Source: Glo-17 sp964549735 (GTDB lineage Bacteria > Krumholzibacteriota > Krumholzibacteriia > LZORAL124-64-63). From it: a DNA stretch of 64,000 nt. Below the pieces are notes generated by a model. That model was not told where the DNA came from. It saw only the letters and a program-made list of their open reading frames with translations, and made no database searches. Both the position numbers and the translations under genes were made by a program. Below, piece by piece: positions 8,401 through 16,723 of this stretch (position 1 is its first letter; each line of letters starts with the position of its first letter). The stretch is taken from positions 32,631 through 96,630 of the forward strand of contig CAZJWO010000002.1 of assembly GCA_964549735.1 (NCBI GenBank), given 5' to 3'.

Positions 8401-8690
8401 GGATTGGCCTCCTTGGGGGCAAGGCGCGGCGCGGCACCCGCCGCCGCGCCGGTCGCCGTCGCGCCGCCGGCTTCCCGCTCGCCCGCGGCGGCGTGCAGGG
8501 CGGCCAGGACCTCGCCGAGCGCGCGGTCGTTGCGCTCGCAGGCCTGGCGCAGCGTGACCAGCCGGGACATGACCTGGCGGGTCACCGGATTGGCCAGCGG
8601 CTTGAAGCCCTGCGCCACCAGGACTTCGAGCATCCACGGATCGCGTCGCAGGAGTTCCGCCACGGTCAGGTCGGGATCGAAACGAGACAC
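8397..8690 (-). CDS. DUF1858-type small protein lacking the cysteines
   Basis: A 97-residue protein whose first about 60 residues (DLTVAELLRRDPWMLEVLVAQGF, then NPVTRQVMSRLVTLRQACER) match the helical DUF1858 fold often fused or adjacent to DUF438. The redox Cys pair that names the family is replaced (GFKPLANP instead of GxxCxxC), as in the DUF438-linked subgroup. The last about 30 residues are Ala/Gly-rich and probably disordered. Start GTG 8690 has AGGTGG upstream. It is the first gene of a two-gene operon whose promoter carries the shared TGGAC dyad. Function unknown. Confidence 0.72.
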   Translation of the reverse strand: MSRFDPDLTVAELLRRDPWMLEVLVAQGFKPLANPVTRQVMSRLVTLRQACERNDRALGEVLAALHAAAGEREAGGATATGAAAGAAPRLAPKEANP

Positions 8691-8749
8691 GGCGCCACCT
8701 TCCTGCCGGCCGGCGCGATCGCCCGGATTGCGCCGGCGGTTTCAATAAC

Positions 8750-8795
8750 TGGACCTTGTTGTCCACAATATAGGCGCATGCGACGCGCAGCGCAA
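8750..8795 (-). promoter_or_regulatory. Promoter of DUF1858-DUF438 operon with perfect TGGAC-N6-GTCCA dyad
   Basis: Minus-strand TTGCGC (8790-8795) and TATATT (8767-8772) lie 17 bp apart. Directly downstream, 8750-8765 holds a perfect inverted repeat TGGAC-N6-GTCCA, the clearest of the three copies in this cluster. It covers the expected transcription start. Confidence 0.68.
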
Positions 8796-8915
8796 AGGAC
8801 GGCACACCGGGCGGGGCGCGGCCGGTCCGGTTGCCGCCTCCGGCGCGTTGCCCTTGCTTGTCGCAGCAGGCTGCGCGGAGGACGCGCCGCCCCCTCGAGC
8901 AGGAGGTGGACGTAG

Positions 8916-9863
8916 ATGAAGATCGGCATCGTCGGCACCGGCATGGTCGGCTCCTCGGCCGCCTACGCGATGGTCATGAACGGCATCGGCCGCGAGATCG
9001 TCATGATCGACAAGGACCGTGCGCGCGCCGAGGCCGAAGCGGCCGACCTCTCGCACGCCGTGCCCTTCGCCCACCCGCTGCGCATCCACGCCGGCGACTA
9101 CGCCGACCTCGCCGGCGCCCGCGCGGTCGTCATCGCGGCCGGCGTCGGCCGCAAACCGGACGAGTCGCGGCTGCAGCTCCTCGAGCGCAACGCCGGCGTC
9201 TTCGCCGACGTGGTGCCGCGCATCCTCGAGCACGCGCCGCAAGCGATCCTCGTGATCGCGACCAACCCCGTCGACGTCATGACGCACATGGCGGCGCGGT
9301 ATGCCGAAGCGTTCGCCGTGCCGCACGGCCGCGTCATCGGCTCGGGCACGACCCTGGACACGGCCCGCTTCCGCGCGCTCCTGGGCCGCGAGCTCGGCGT
9401 CGACCCCGCGCACGTGCACGCCTACGTGATCGGCGAACACGGCGACAGCGAGGTGCTCACGTGGTCGGCCGCGACCATCGCGGGCGTGCCGCTCGCGGAC
9501 TTCTGCCGGCTGCACGGGATCGACCTCGACGACGAGAAGAAGGCCCAGATCGACCACGCCGTGCGCAAGGCGGCGCCGCCGATCATCGCCGGCAAGGGCG
9601 CGACCTATTACGGCATCGGCGCGGCCCTGGCCCGCATCGTCGACGTCATCCTGCTGGATCAGCGCGCCATCCTGACGATCTGCACCATGAGCCACGGCGT
9701 GCTCGGCCACGACGACGTGACCGTCTCGTTCCCGCACCTGCTGGGCGGTTCGGGCATGCTCTTGCCGATCCCGCCGCAGGTCGACGAGGGCGAGACGAAG
9801 GCGCTGGCGGCCAGCGTCGCCGTCGTGCGCGAAGCGACGTCCGCGCTCGAGAAGCAGCGCTAG
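8916..9863 (+). CDS. ldh: L-lactate dehydrogenase-like NAD-dependent 2-hydroxyacid dehydrogenase
   Basis: A 315-residue cytoplasmic enzyme expected to interconvert a 2-oxo acid and an L-2-hydroxy acid with NAD(H). The Rossmann motif GTGMVG (7-12), Asp31-type NAD selector (MIDKD), TNPVDV (116-121), GSGTTLDTARFR (142-153, Asp148/Arg151) and GEHGDSE with catalytic His175 all follow bacterial lactate dehydrogenases. At the position that discriminates substrates (Gln102 in the classical numbering), however, this protein has Arg79 (AGVGRKP), the residue used by malate dehydrogenases, while the neighbouring Glu83-Ser-Arg85 is lactate-type. ATG 8916 follows AGGAGG. It overlaps the convergent fbpC stop by 4 bp. 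Lactate versus malate or another oxoacid is open. Confidence 0.85.
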   Translation: MKIGIVGTGMVGSSAAYAMVMNGIGREIVMIDKDRARAEAEAADLSHAVPFAHPLRIHAGDYADLAGARAVVIAAGVGRKPDESRLQLLERNAGVFADVVPRILEHAPQAILVIATNPVDVMTHMAARYAEAFAVPHGRVIGSGTTLDTARFRALLGRELGVDPAHVHAYVIGEHGDSEVLTWSAATIAGVPLADFCRLHGIDLDDEKKAQIDHAVRKAAPPIIAGKGATYYGIGAALARIVDVILLDQRAILTICTMSHGVLGHDDVTVSFPHLLGGSGMLLPIPPQVDEGETKALAASVAVVREATSALEKQR

Positions 9864-11041
9864 CCAGGCTGCGGCGCGATGCGGACGCTCTCGCTGGCGA
9901 AGACGAGCATCTGCACCGGCTGGACCCGGATGCGGACCTCGCTGCCTTCGGCCAGATCGACGGCGCCGGGCAGGCGCGCGTGCAGATGCACGGCGGCGGC
10001 CGCCGCCGCGCCGTTCAAGATCCGCAGGTGGATCAGCGTGGCGCCGGGCAGGACGCGTCGGGCCAAGACCTGCGCGGGCAGCAACGGCCCGGCGTCGGCG
10101 CGGTCCAGGCGCGTGATGTTGCCGCGGGCGGCGGCGTCGACGAGCACGGCCTCCGGCCGGAAGATCACATCGGCCGCCTGCCCGTCCTTGAGCCAGCCGG
10201 CCGGCACCGGACCGAACGGTGTCGCGACCTCGCCGCCGCGCACGACGCCCTGCAAGCGGTTCACCTCGCCGAAGAACCCCGCCACGAACGGGCTCTGCGG
10301 CCGATAGTAGAGGTCGGTCGCCGTACCGCTCTGCAGGATGCGGCCCTGATCCATCAGCACGATGCGATCGCCCATGAACATCGCTTCTTCGGGGTCGTGC
10401 GTGACCATGACCGTGGCCACGCCGCTGGACTTCAGCACGTGCAGGGTCTCGTCGCGCACCTGGCTGCGCAGGCGCGAGTCCAGGCTCGAGAAGGGCTCGT
10501 CCAGCAGCATGATCGCCGGCGCCGGCGCCAGGGCCCGCGCCAACGCGGCGCGCTGTTGCTGGCCGCCCGAAAGCTGGTGCGGGAACGCGTGCAGATACTC
10601 GCGCAGGTCGACGCGCAGCAGCGCGCACTCGGCGATCTCGCGGCGCTCCCGGCGGTCCTTGACCGCCGCCAGGCCGAACATCGCGTTCTGCAGGACCGTC
10701 AAGTGCGGAAAGAGCGCGAAGTCCTGGAACAGGAAGCCGATCCCGCGTTGCTCGGGCAGCAGCTGCCCGCGCTGGTCGGCGATGACGACGCCGTCCAGGC
10801 CGATCGCGCCGGCCTGCAAGGTCTCCAGACCGGCGATGAGCCGCAGCAAGGTCGTCTTGCCGCAGCCGGAAGCCCCGAGCAGGCACACGATCTCGGCCGG
10901 CGCCACGGTCAGGTGCACGTCGGCGAGCACGCGCCGGTCGCCGAACGCGTGATGGACGCCGGCGACCCGCAAGCGCGGCCGTCCGTTGCGGCCGTCGCCG
11001 ACCACTTCGCGACGCGGCGGTTGCGCACGTTCTTTCGGCAT
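9860..11041 (-). CDS. fbpC: Iron(III) ABC transporter ATP-binding protein
   Basis: A 393-residue ATPase that energises the FbpB permease at the inner membrane. Walker A GASGCGKT (56-63), Q-loop FLFQDFALFPHLTV (103-116), signature LSGGQQQR (157-164), Walker B IMLLDEP (177-183) and switch His in VMVTHDPEEA are intact. The C-terminal about 130 residues form the TOBE-type regulatory domain of the FbpC/PotA group. A Pro/Arg-rich N-terminal extension of about 20 residues precedes the first strand. The gene is last of the fbpABC operon, 19 bp after fbpB, and overlaps the ldh stop codon. Confidence 0.9.
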   Translation of the reverse strand: MPKERAQPPRREVVGDGRNGRPRLRVAGVHHAFGDRRVLADVHLTVAPAEIVCLLGASGCGKTTLLRLIAGLETLQAGAIGLDGVVIADQRGQLLPEQRGIGFLFQDFALFPHLTVLQNAMFGLAAVKDRRERREIAECALLRVDLREYLHAFPHQLSGGQQQRAALARALAPAPAIMLLDEPFSSLDSRLRSQVRDETLHVLKSSGVATVMVTHDPEEAMFMGDRIVLMDQGRILQSGTATDLYYRPQSPFVAGFFGEVNRLQGVVRGGEVATPFGPVPAGWLKDGQAADVIFRPEAVLVDAAARGNITRLDRADAGPLLPAQVLARRVLPGATLIHLRILNGAAAAAAVHLHARLPGAVDLAEGSEVRIRVQPVQMLVFASESVRIAPQPG

Positions 11042-11060
11042 GCGGCGAACCCCTCGCAGG

Positions 11061-12692
11061 TCAGCGATCGGCCGCCGCGCCGGGCCGCGAGCGGGCGATC
11101 ATCAGGCTGGCCAGGATCACCGGCACGATGCCGGCGAGCACGATGGCCAAGGAAGCGCTGGCCGACTCTTTCAGCAAGCCGTCGGTCGCCAGTTCGTGCG
11201 AGCGGATCGCGAGCGTCGCCAGCCCGAACGGGCGCATCATGAACGTCGCGGGCAGTTCCTTCATCACGTCGACGAAGACGAGCACCGCCGCGGTCAGCAG
11301 GCTGCCCCGCATCATGGGCAGGTGCACTCGGCGCAACGTATCGCCGGCCGAGTGGCCGAGGGTGCGCGCCGCGCCGTCCATGCTCGGGGTGATCCGCTGC
11401 AGGCTCGCCTCGACGGACTTGCCCGCCAAAGCCAGGAAGCGGACCACGTAGGCGTAGATCAGCGCCGTCCACGTGCCGGTCAGCAGCAGCCCGGTCGAGC
11501 GGCTGGCCAGGCGCATCGCGAGATCGTCGATCGCGTGGTCGAGGCGGGTCAGCGGGATCATGATCCCGAGCGCGATGACGGCCCCGGGAACCGCGTAGCC
11601 GAGGTACGACGCCTGGACGGCCGCGGCCATGATCCTGCCGGGCGCCAGCCGGCGGCCATAGGCGAGCAGCACCGCCGCCGCGACGGCGACCAGCGCCGCC
11701 AGCCCGGCCAGGCCCAGGCTCGACAGGGCCATCTGCACGTACTGCGGATTGACGAAGTCGCGGGTCTGCCAGGTCCAGACGACCATCGCGACCAGCGGTA
11801 GCAGGAAGCCGAACCCGACCGGCAGTCCGCAGACGACCAGCGCCGCCGCGGCGCCCTTGCGCGTCAGGAGGTAGCGCGGGAGGCGGCGGTCGTAGCCCAT
11901 CGCCAGGCTCGTGCGGCCACGGCGCGACCAGCGCTCCAGGCAGACGAGACCCAGGACGAAGAGCATGAGCAGCGCGCCGAGCTGCGCGGCGACCTGCGGT
12001 TGCCCGAGTCCGAGCCAAGTGCGGCGGATGCCCGTGACGAAGGTGTCGACGGCCAGGAAATCGACGGTGCCGAAGTCGTTCAAGGTCTCCATCAGGGCCA
12101 GGACCAGCCCGCCCGCGATCGCCGGCCGCGCGAGCGGCAGCGCCACGGTCAAGAACGTGCGCCAGCCGCCGCGCCCCAGCGTGCGGCTGGCCTCGAGCAC
12201 GCCGACGGCCTGCTCCAAGAACGCGGCCCTGGCCAGCAGATACACGTAAGGATAGTAGACGAGGATCATCATGCAGGCTGCGCCGGGCAGCGAGCGGATC
12301 TGCGGGAACCAGTACTGCGCGGCCGATTCCCAGCCGCCCGCCGCGCGCACCCACGACTGCACCGGCCCGGCGAACTCCAGCAAGGTCGTGTAGGTGAACG
12401 CGATGACGTAGGCGGGCACCGCGAGCGGCATCAGCAGCGCCCACTCGAAGAGGCGCCGGCCGGGAAACGCCGTCATCGTCACCAGCCAGGCCGTGGCCAC
12501 GCCCAGCAGCAGCGTCCCGACGCCGACGCCGAGCATGAGCGTCAGCGAACCGGTCAGATACCGCGGCAGGACCGTGCCGGCCAGGTGCGCCCAGACCTCG
12601 CGCGACGGCACGAAGAGATGCGCCGCCACCACGACGATCGGGACGGCGACCAGGACGGCCACCGCGGCGGCGCCGATCGCCAACCCCTTCAT
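11061..12692 (-). CDS. fbpB: Iron(III) ABC transporter permease, fused double domain
   Basis: A 543-residue inner-membrane permease with two tandem transmembrane domains of about six helices each, typical of FbpB/SfuB. Each half has the EAA-type cytoplasmic loop that docks the ATPase: EASRTLGRGGWRTFLTVALPLARP in the first half and DGAARTLGHSAGDTLRRVHLPMM in the second. The first helix (VAVLVAVPIVVVAAHLF) is immediately at the N-terminus. It sits 22 bp after the binding-protein gene and 19 bp before fbpC, in the standard fbpABC order. Confidence 0.92.
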   Translation of the reverse strand: MKGLAIGAAAVAVLVAVPIVVVAAHLFVPSREVWAHLAGTVLPRYLTGSLTLMLGVGVGTLLLGVATAWLVTMTAFPGRRLFEWALLMPLAVPAYVIAFTYTTLLEFAGPVQSWVRAAGGWESAAQYWFPQIRSLPGAACMMILVYYPYVYLLARAAFLEQAVGVLEASRTLGRGGWRTFLTVALPLARPAIAGGLVLALMETLNDFGTVDFLAVDTFVTGIRRTWLGLGQPQVAAQLGALLMLFVLGLVCLERWSRRGRTSLAMGYDRRLPRYLLTRKGAAAALVVCGLPVGFGFLLPLVAMVVWTWQTRDFVNPQYVQMALSSLGLAGLAALVAVAAAVLLAYGRRLAPGRIMAAAVQASYLGYAVPGAVIALGIMIPLTRLDHAIDDLAMRLASRSTGLLLTGTWTALIYAYVVRFLALAGKSVEASLQRITPSMDGAARTLGHSAGDTLRRVHLPMMRGSLLTAAVLVFVDVMKELPATFMMRPFGLATLAIRSHELATDGLLKESASASLAIVLAGIVPVILASLMIARSRPGAAADR

Positions 12693-12714
12693 GCGGAACG
12701 CCCCGCGCCGCCGG

Positions 12715-13767
12715 TCACCGCCAGCCAGCCCGGTCCATGATGCGGACCGCCTCGGCGGCGTGCTGCTCGAGCCGCGAGAGGTGCAGAGCGTCGGCCTTGA
12801 ACGTCCCGAGCACGGCGACGGCGCCCGACGGCGCGACGCGCGGATTGACCGGGTACTCGTGGTTCTCGCGGGCGTAGATCTCCTGCGCCAGCTCGCCGGA
12901 CAGGAACTCCAGGAGCCGAGTCGCGGCCGCGACCTGGCGCGCGCTGCGCGTCACGCCGGCGCCGCTGAGGTTCATGTGCGCGCCGCGATCGTCCTGGTTC
13001 GGCCACAGCAGCCGCACGCCGCGGACGACGGCCTGGTCGTCGGGCCGGTCCGACGCCGCCAGGCGCGCGAAGTAGTAGGTGTTGGCGATCGCCACGTCGC
13101 ATTCGCCGGCCGCCACGGCGCGGATCTGGGCGGTGTCGTTGTCCTGCGGGCGGCGGGCGAGGTTGGCCACCAGGCCGCGCACGAGGACCTCGGCCCGCTG
13201 CGGGCCGTGGTGCGCCACCCAGGAGGCCACCAGCGACTGGTTGTAGATGTTCGTCGAGCTGCGCACGCAGAGCCGGCGCCCCAGATCCGGCTCGGCCAGG
13301 GCCTCGTAGGTGGCGATCGCCAGCGGGTCGACCCGCTCCGGCGCGTAGAAGATGACGCGCGCCCGCGCCGACAGCCCGAACCATTGTCCGTCCTGGTCGC
13401 GATACTGCGGCGGGATGTTCTGCTCGAGCACGGTCGAGGCGATCGGCTGCAGGACCCCGGCCGCCTTGGCGGCCACCAGGTTGCCCACGTCCACGGTCAG
13501 CAGCACGTCGGCCGGGCTGTGCCGACCCTCGTTGCGCAGGCGCTCGAGAAGCGCCGGCCCCTCGCCGGTCAACAGCCGGTAGGAGATGCCGGTCTCCTGC
13601 TGGAAGGCGTCGAGCAGGGGCTTGATGAGGTGCTCCTGGCGCGCGGAATAGACGTTGACCAGGGCGGCGGCGGGCGGATCGACGGCGCGCGCGGCAGCGG
13701 CGCCGCCGCCGTCCAGGAGCAAGGCGCAGGACCCCGCGAGCACCGCGCGCAGAACCGCTCTTCGCAT
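12715..13767 (-). CDS. fbpA: Iron(III)-binding periplasmic protein
   Basis: A 350-residue periplasmic solute-binding protein that presents ferric iron to FbpBC. A signal peptide (about 1-28) is followed by VNVYSARQEHLIKPLLDAFQQETG, the standard opening of the FbpA/FutA group. The iron-binding tyrosine pair is in NTYYFARL near two thirds of the protein, and Tyr in VYSAR can be a further ligand. ATG 13767 was chosen because it gives the signal peptide and has AGAGGTG upstream; the reading frame continues upstream only through another gene. It starts 8 bp after the preceding secreted-protein gene and leads the fbpABC run. No Fur box could be recognised. Confidence 0.92.
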   Translation of the reverse strand: MRRAVLRAVLAGSCALLLDGGGAAAARAVDPPAAALVNVYSARQEHLIKPLLDAFQQETGISYRLLTGEGPALLERLRNEGRHSPADVLLTVDVGNLVAAKAAGVLQPIASTVLEQNIPPQYRDQDGQWFGLSARARVIFYAPERVDPLAIATYEALAEPDLGRRLCVRSSTNIYNQSLVASWVAHHGPQRAEVLVRGLVANLARRPQDNDTAQIRAVAAGECDVAIANTYYFARLAASDRPDDQAVVRGVRLLWPNQDDRGAHMNLSGAGVTRSARQVAAATRLLEFLSGELAQEIYARENHEYPVNPRVAPSGAVAVLGTFKADALHLSRLEQHAAEAVRIMDRAGWR

Positions 13768-13775
13768 GGGCACCT

Positions 13776-14375
13776 CTATTCGTGGCCCCACGGCGCGGGC
13801 GGCGCCGGCACGGGGCGGGTGAGGTCGAAATCGACGCGGAACTCGCGGCCCGCGCGGGTCAGCCGGTAGGTGAAGGTCTCGGGGTAGATGAACATGTGCC
13901 AGGTGTTGCCGATCGACTGCGGGATGCCGTGCGCGACGAACAGCTCCTTCGAGTACTGGTCGGCCGGGAAGGCCTGCACCGTAGCCCAGCCGGCGTCGAC
14001 GGTGTGGCCGCCGTACATGGTCGATTCGTCGTCGCTGCCGTCCTCGCGCCGGTGGTCGTGCTTGAGCTGGATGCCCGAGCCGGTGCGCGTCAGGACCCAG
14101 GTGCGGGACCGGTCGTCGCCCACGTGGAAGGGGATCTTGATCACGTGCTCGCCGCACTCGCGCACGTGCATCACCAGGCGCTGCGTGGCGAACGACGCGT
14201 CGCTCGCGTTGCCCTCGACGACCTTGCCTTCGAAAGCCTGCCCGCAGAGCGTCCGCAGGTTCGCGAAGAACGCGTCGTGCGTGTCGATCGAGACGAGCGG
14301 CTGCGCCGCGAGCGGCGCGGCCAGCAGCGCCAGGCAGACAGCCAGTGCAGCCGGGTTCGGATTCGGCAGCGACAT
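13776..14375 (-). CDS. Conserved secreted protein of unknown function
   Basis: A 199-residue protein with a cleavable signal peptide (about 1-25, ending LAAPLAAQ). The mature part is a beta-rich lipocalin-like domain with alternating charged strands (EHVIKIPFHVGDDRSRTWVLTR, then IQLKHDHRREDGS) and two cysteines (near 44 and 74) that could pair. I do not recognise a named family; similar proteins occur as isolated secreted proteins in Bacteroidota and Gemmatimonadota. GGAGGG precedes the ATG. Its stop lies 8 bp before fbpA, so it is probably transcribed with the iron transporter, which may hint at a role near iron uptake or merely reflect readthrough. Confidence 0.7.
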   Translation of the reverse strand: MSLPNPNPAALAVCLALLAAPLAAQPLVSIDTHDAFFANLRTLCGQAFEGKVVEGNASDASFATQRLVMHVRECGEHVIKIPFHVGDDRSRTWVLTRTGSGIQLKHDHRREDGSDDESTMYGGHTVDAGWATVQAFPADQYSKELFVAHGIPQSIGNTWHMFIYPETFTYRLTRAGREFRVDFDLTRPVPAPPAPWGHE

Positions 14376-14475
14376 CGTTCCCTCCTCGATTGCGGACCTT
14401 CCCGGAGCCGCACTCCCTGCGGCGGGTGTGCCGTACTTGCGTCAGCGGGTCACGAAAAGGCAAGATGGGCAGGCG

Positions 14476-15525
14476 TCAACCCTGGATGTCGAGGTTCGTC
14501 AGTCCGGCCTCGCGCGCCCACTGCACCGCCTCGGCATACTCCTGCCGCGTCAGACGCCGTGCGATCTCGGGATAGTCGAAGGCCCGGTACATCGGCCGGT
14601 ACTGGGACATGACGTTGACGTAGGTGTCCTTGGGCAGGTTCTCGGCGATCCAGCCGACGACTTCGCGGGTGCCGCCGACGCGGTTGGGCATGACCAGATG
14701 CCGGATCATCAGACCGCGCCGCACCAGGCCGTCGCTATCGGGCCGGGCCACGCCCACCTGCCGATGCATCTCCAGCAACGCGGCCCGCGTCGCCTCGGGA
14801 TAGGCGGCCGCGCCCGCCGAATAGCGATCGGCCATCGCGGGATCGTCGTACTTGAAATCCGGCAGATAGACGTCCACGACACCGTCGAGCAGCCGCATGA
14901 CCTCGAGGTTCTCCCAGCCGCAGGTGTTGTAGACCAAAGGCAGGCGCAGGCCACGGCCGGCGGCGAGATCCAGCGCGCGCAGGATGTGGGGCGCGTAGTG
15001 CGTCGGCGTCACCACGTTGACGTTGTGGCAGCCCCGGCGCTGCAGATCGAGCATCATGCGGGCGAGGTCCTCGAGGCTGCGCCGCGCGCCGTAGCCTTCG
15101 TGGCTGGTCTCCCAGTTGATGCAGAAGACGCAGCGCAGGCTGCAGTGGCTGAAGAAGACCGTGCCGGAGCCGCCGCTGCCGACCAGCGGCCGCTCCTCGC
15201 CGAAATGCGGGTGGTGCGAGGAGATGACGAGGTCGGCCGCCGCACCGCAGAACCCGACCTCGCCCTGCAGGCGGTCCGTTCCGCAGCGCCGCGGGCAGAT
15301 CTCGCACTGGGCCAGCGAATCCCAGAGCCGCTCGGCGCGCCGGCGCAGTTCGCCCCCGCGGTGCAGCTCGAGATAGCGGGGTTCATAGCCAGGATCCACG
15401 GCCGGTTTCCGGTCTCCGAGGACGATCAAGGGGCTGGCGGCCGCACGCGCGCAGCACACGGCACCGGCCATCGCGGCGCAAGCGCCGGACTTGACGAATT
15501 CGCGGCGGGTGAACCTGCGGCCCAT
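14476..15525 (-). CDS. Radical SAM protein of the PflA-like group with a Tat signal
   Basis: A 349-residue radical SAM enzyme. The SAM-cluster motif C-X3-C-X2-C is Cys128, Cys132, Cys135 (SHCSLRCVFCIN). Upstream is a second Cys group, CEICPRRC plus Cys93, typical of the PflX/PflA-like branch whose substrates are mostly unknown. The remainder is a TIM-barrel-like domain (NVNVVTPTHY, LVYNTCGWE, DVYLPDFKYDD). Remarkably, the N-terminus GRRFTRREFVKSG matches the twin-arginine consensus (TRREFVK, Arg7-Arg8), followed by an Ala-rich hydrophobic stretch, as if the folded iron-sulfur enzyme were exported. It is monocistronic, with no glycyl radical enzyme nearby. Family certain, export inferred. Confidence 0.88.
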   Translation of the reverse strand: MGRRFTRREFVKSGACAAMAGAVCCARAAASPLIVLGDRKPAVDPGYEPRYLELHRGGELRRRAERLWDSLAQCEICPRRCGTDRLQGEVGFCGAAADLVISSHHPHFGEERPLVGSGGSGTVFFSHCSLRCVFCINWETSHEGYGARRSLEDLARMMLDLQRRGCHNVNVVTPTHYAPHILRALDLAAGRGLRLPLVYNTCGWENLEVMRLLDGVVDVYLPDFKYDDPAMADRYSAGAAAYPEATRAALLEMHRQVGVARPDSDGLVRRGLMIRHLVMPNRVGGTREVVGWIAENLPKDTYVNVMSQYRPMYRAFDYPEIARRLTRQEYAEAVQWAREAGLTNLDIQG

Positions 15526-15796
15526 CTCCGGCGATCCTCGACGAGGTCCATGGTCCGAAGATGCCCGAGCGAGACGGTCCGGTCAAGCGATACCGGCCGG
15601 GCACGAGATCTGCGCCAGGCTGCGCGCGATCGCACGGAACCGCAAGAGTCGGGACCCAGGAGTTCGGCGAGGACATCATCGGATGACGTCGTCATGCGGG
15701 TCTGCACAAATCGAACATCCCAGTTTCCATTTGCGCAGCGCGAGACGACTGGACGCGACGAAGACATCACATCTCTCCCGTTATGGATCGAAAAAA

Positions 15797-16683
15797 ATGA
15801 TGATGATCCCTCGTGCAATGCTATCGACTCTCCAGCAACGCGCCGAGACGAACCAGGTCGTCACGCTGACCGGCCCCGTCAAGCCGGCAAGACGACTCTG
15901 GCCCGAGCGGCTTTCCCCAATCATCAATATCTCGACCTCGAGGATCCCGAAGTCCGCGAATACGCGCGAACGGATCCGCAAGAATTCGTTCTTCAGATTA
16001 AAGATAAGGTTATCCTCGACGAGCCGCAGAAAGCGCCTGAGCTCTTGCCGTACCTCCAGGCTTCGTTCGCGGCCGCCGAACGCCGCGGTCGCTTCCTGTT
16101 GATCGCTTCTCGCAACCACATGCCGCTGCCTGCCGCTGCGTCGACGAACTTGCACCTTCTACCGCTCGCACACAGCGAGGTCGCGCGCACCAGGCCGTTG
16201 TATCTCAATAATCTCGGGTGGATTACGCCATTCCGGCAGCAACGTGGCAGCCAGCGACCCGATTTGCTGGATGTGCTTCTCGTTGGCGGATATCCGGCCG
16301 TCCATCGCCAGTGCCGCGGCTGCCCGCCGCCGGCAGCGACGCTGGCGGAAGACTGCGGCATCACCCATCCGACGGCGCGACGGTGGCTCGCGGTCCTCGA
16401 ATCCAGCTGTCTGATCACCCTCGTCTGGCCTCATCGGCGGCACTTCCACACGCGCCAGGCGAAGAGTCCGAAGCTCTTCTTCCTCGATACGGGGCTGTTG
16501 TGCTATCTCCTGCGCATCCGCAACGCCAATGATCTGAGAACGCATCCGGGACGCTCGACGGTCTTCAAGTCGTTCGTCGTCTCGGAGTTCGCCAAGAACT
16601 TCTTGAACCGGCGGCTGACCGCCGGTCTGGCGTATTGGCGCGGCCCGCGCGGTCACCTCGTCCTGACGTGGTCGGCGCTTTGA
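15797..16683 (+). pseudogene. Decayed AAA_14/DUF4143 ATPase
   Basis: Remnant of an about 390-residue P-loop ATPase of the AAA_14-DUF4143 family, which often behaves like a mobile or toxin-linked gene. The start MMMIPRAMLSTLQQRAE and strand VVTLTGP are in one frame, then a one-base loss in a C run (15874-15877) shifts the reading frame inside Walker A; restoring one C gives TGPRQAGKTTLARAAF. The second frame continues LDLEDPEVREYA, ILDEPQKAPELLPYLQ and the C-terminal LFFLDTGLLCYLL. Segments expected after GRFLLIASRNH and after GGYPAV are missing, and the end after WRGPRGH is truncated. The multiple internal losses favour true decay over a sequencing error. Base composition is lower in GC than its neighbours, suggesting acquired DNA. 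Confidence 0.8.
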
Positions 16684-16723
16684 CGGCGACGGGCGCGATC
16701 AAGCGACCGACCGCTGTCTGAGG

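Noticed and set aside
9860..9863. Frameshift or assembly error at the ldh/fbpC junction
   Set aside because: Both reading frames are complete and the genes simply converge with a 4-bp overlap of stop codons.
15797..16683. Intact gene in the AAA_14 region
   Set aside because: Conserved Walker A is readable only after adding one base, and conserved blocks are missing.
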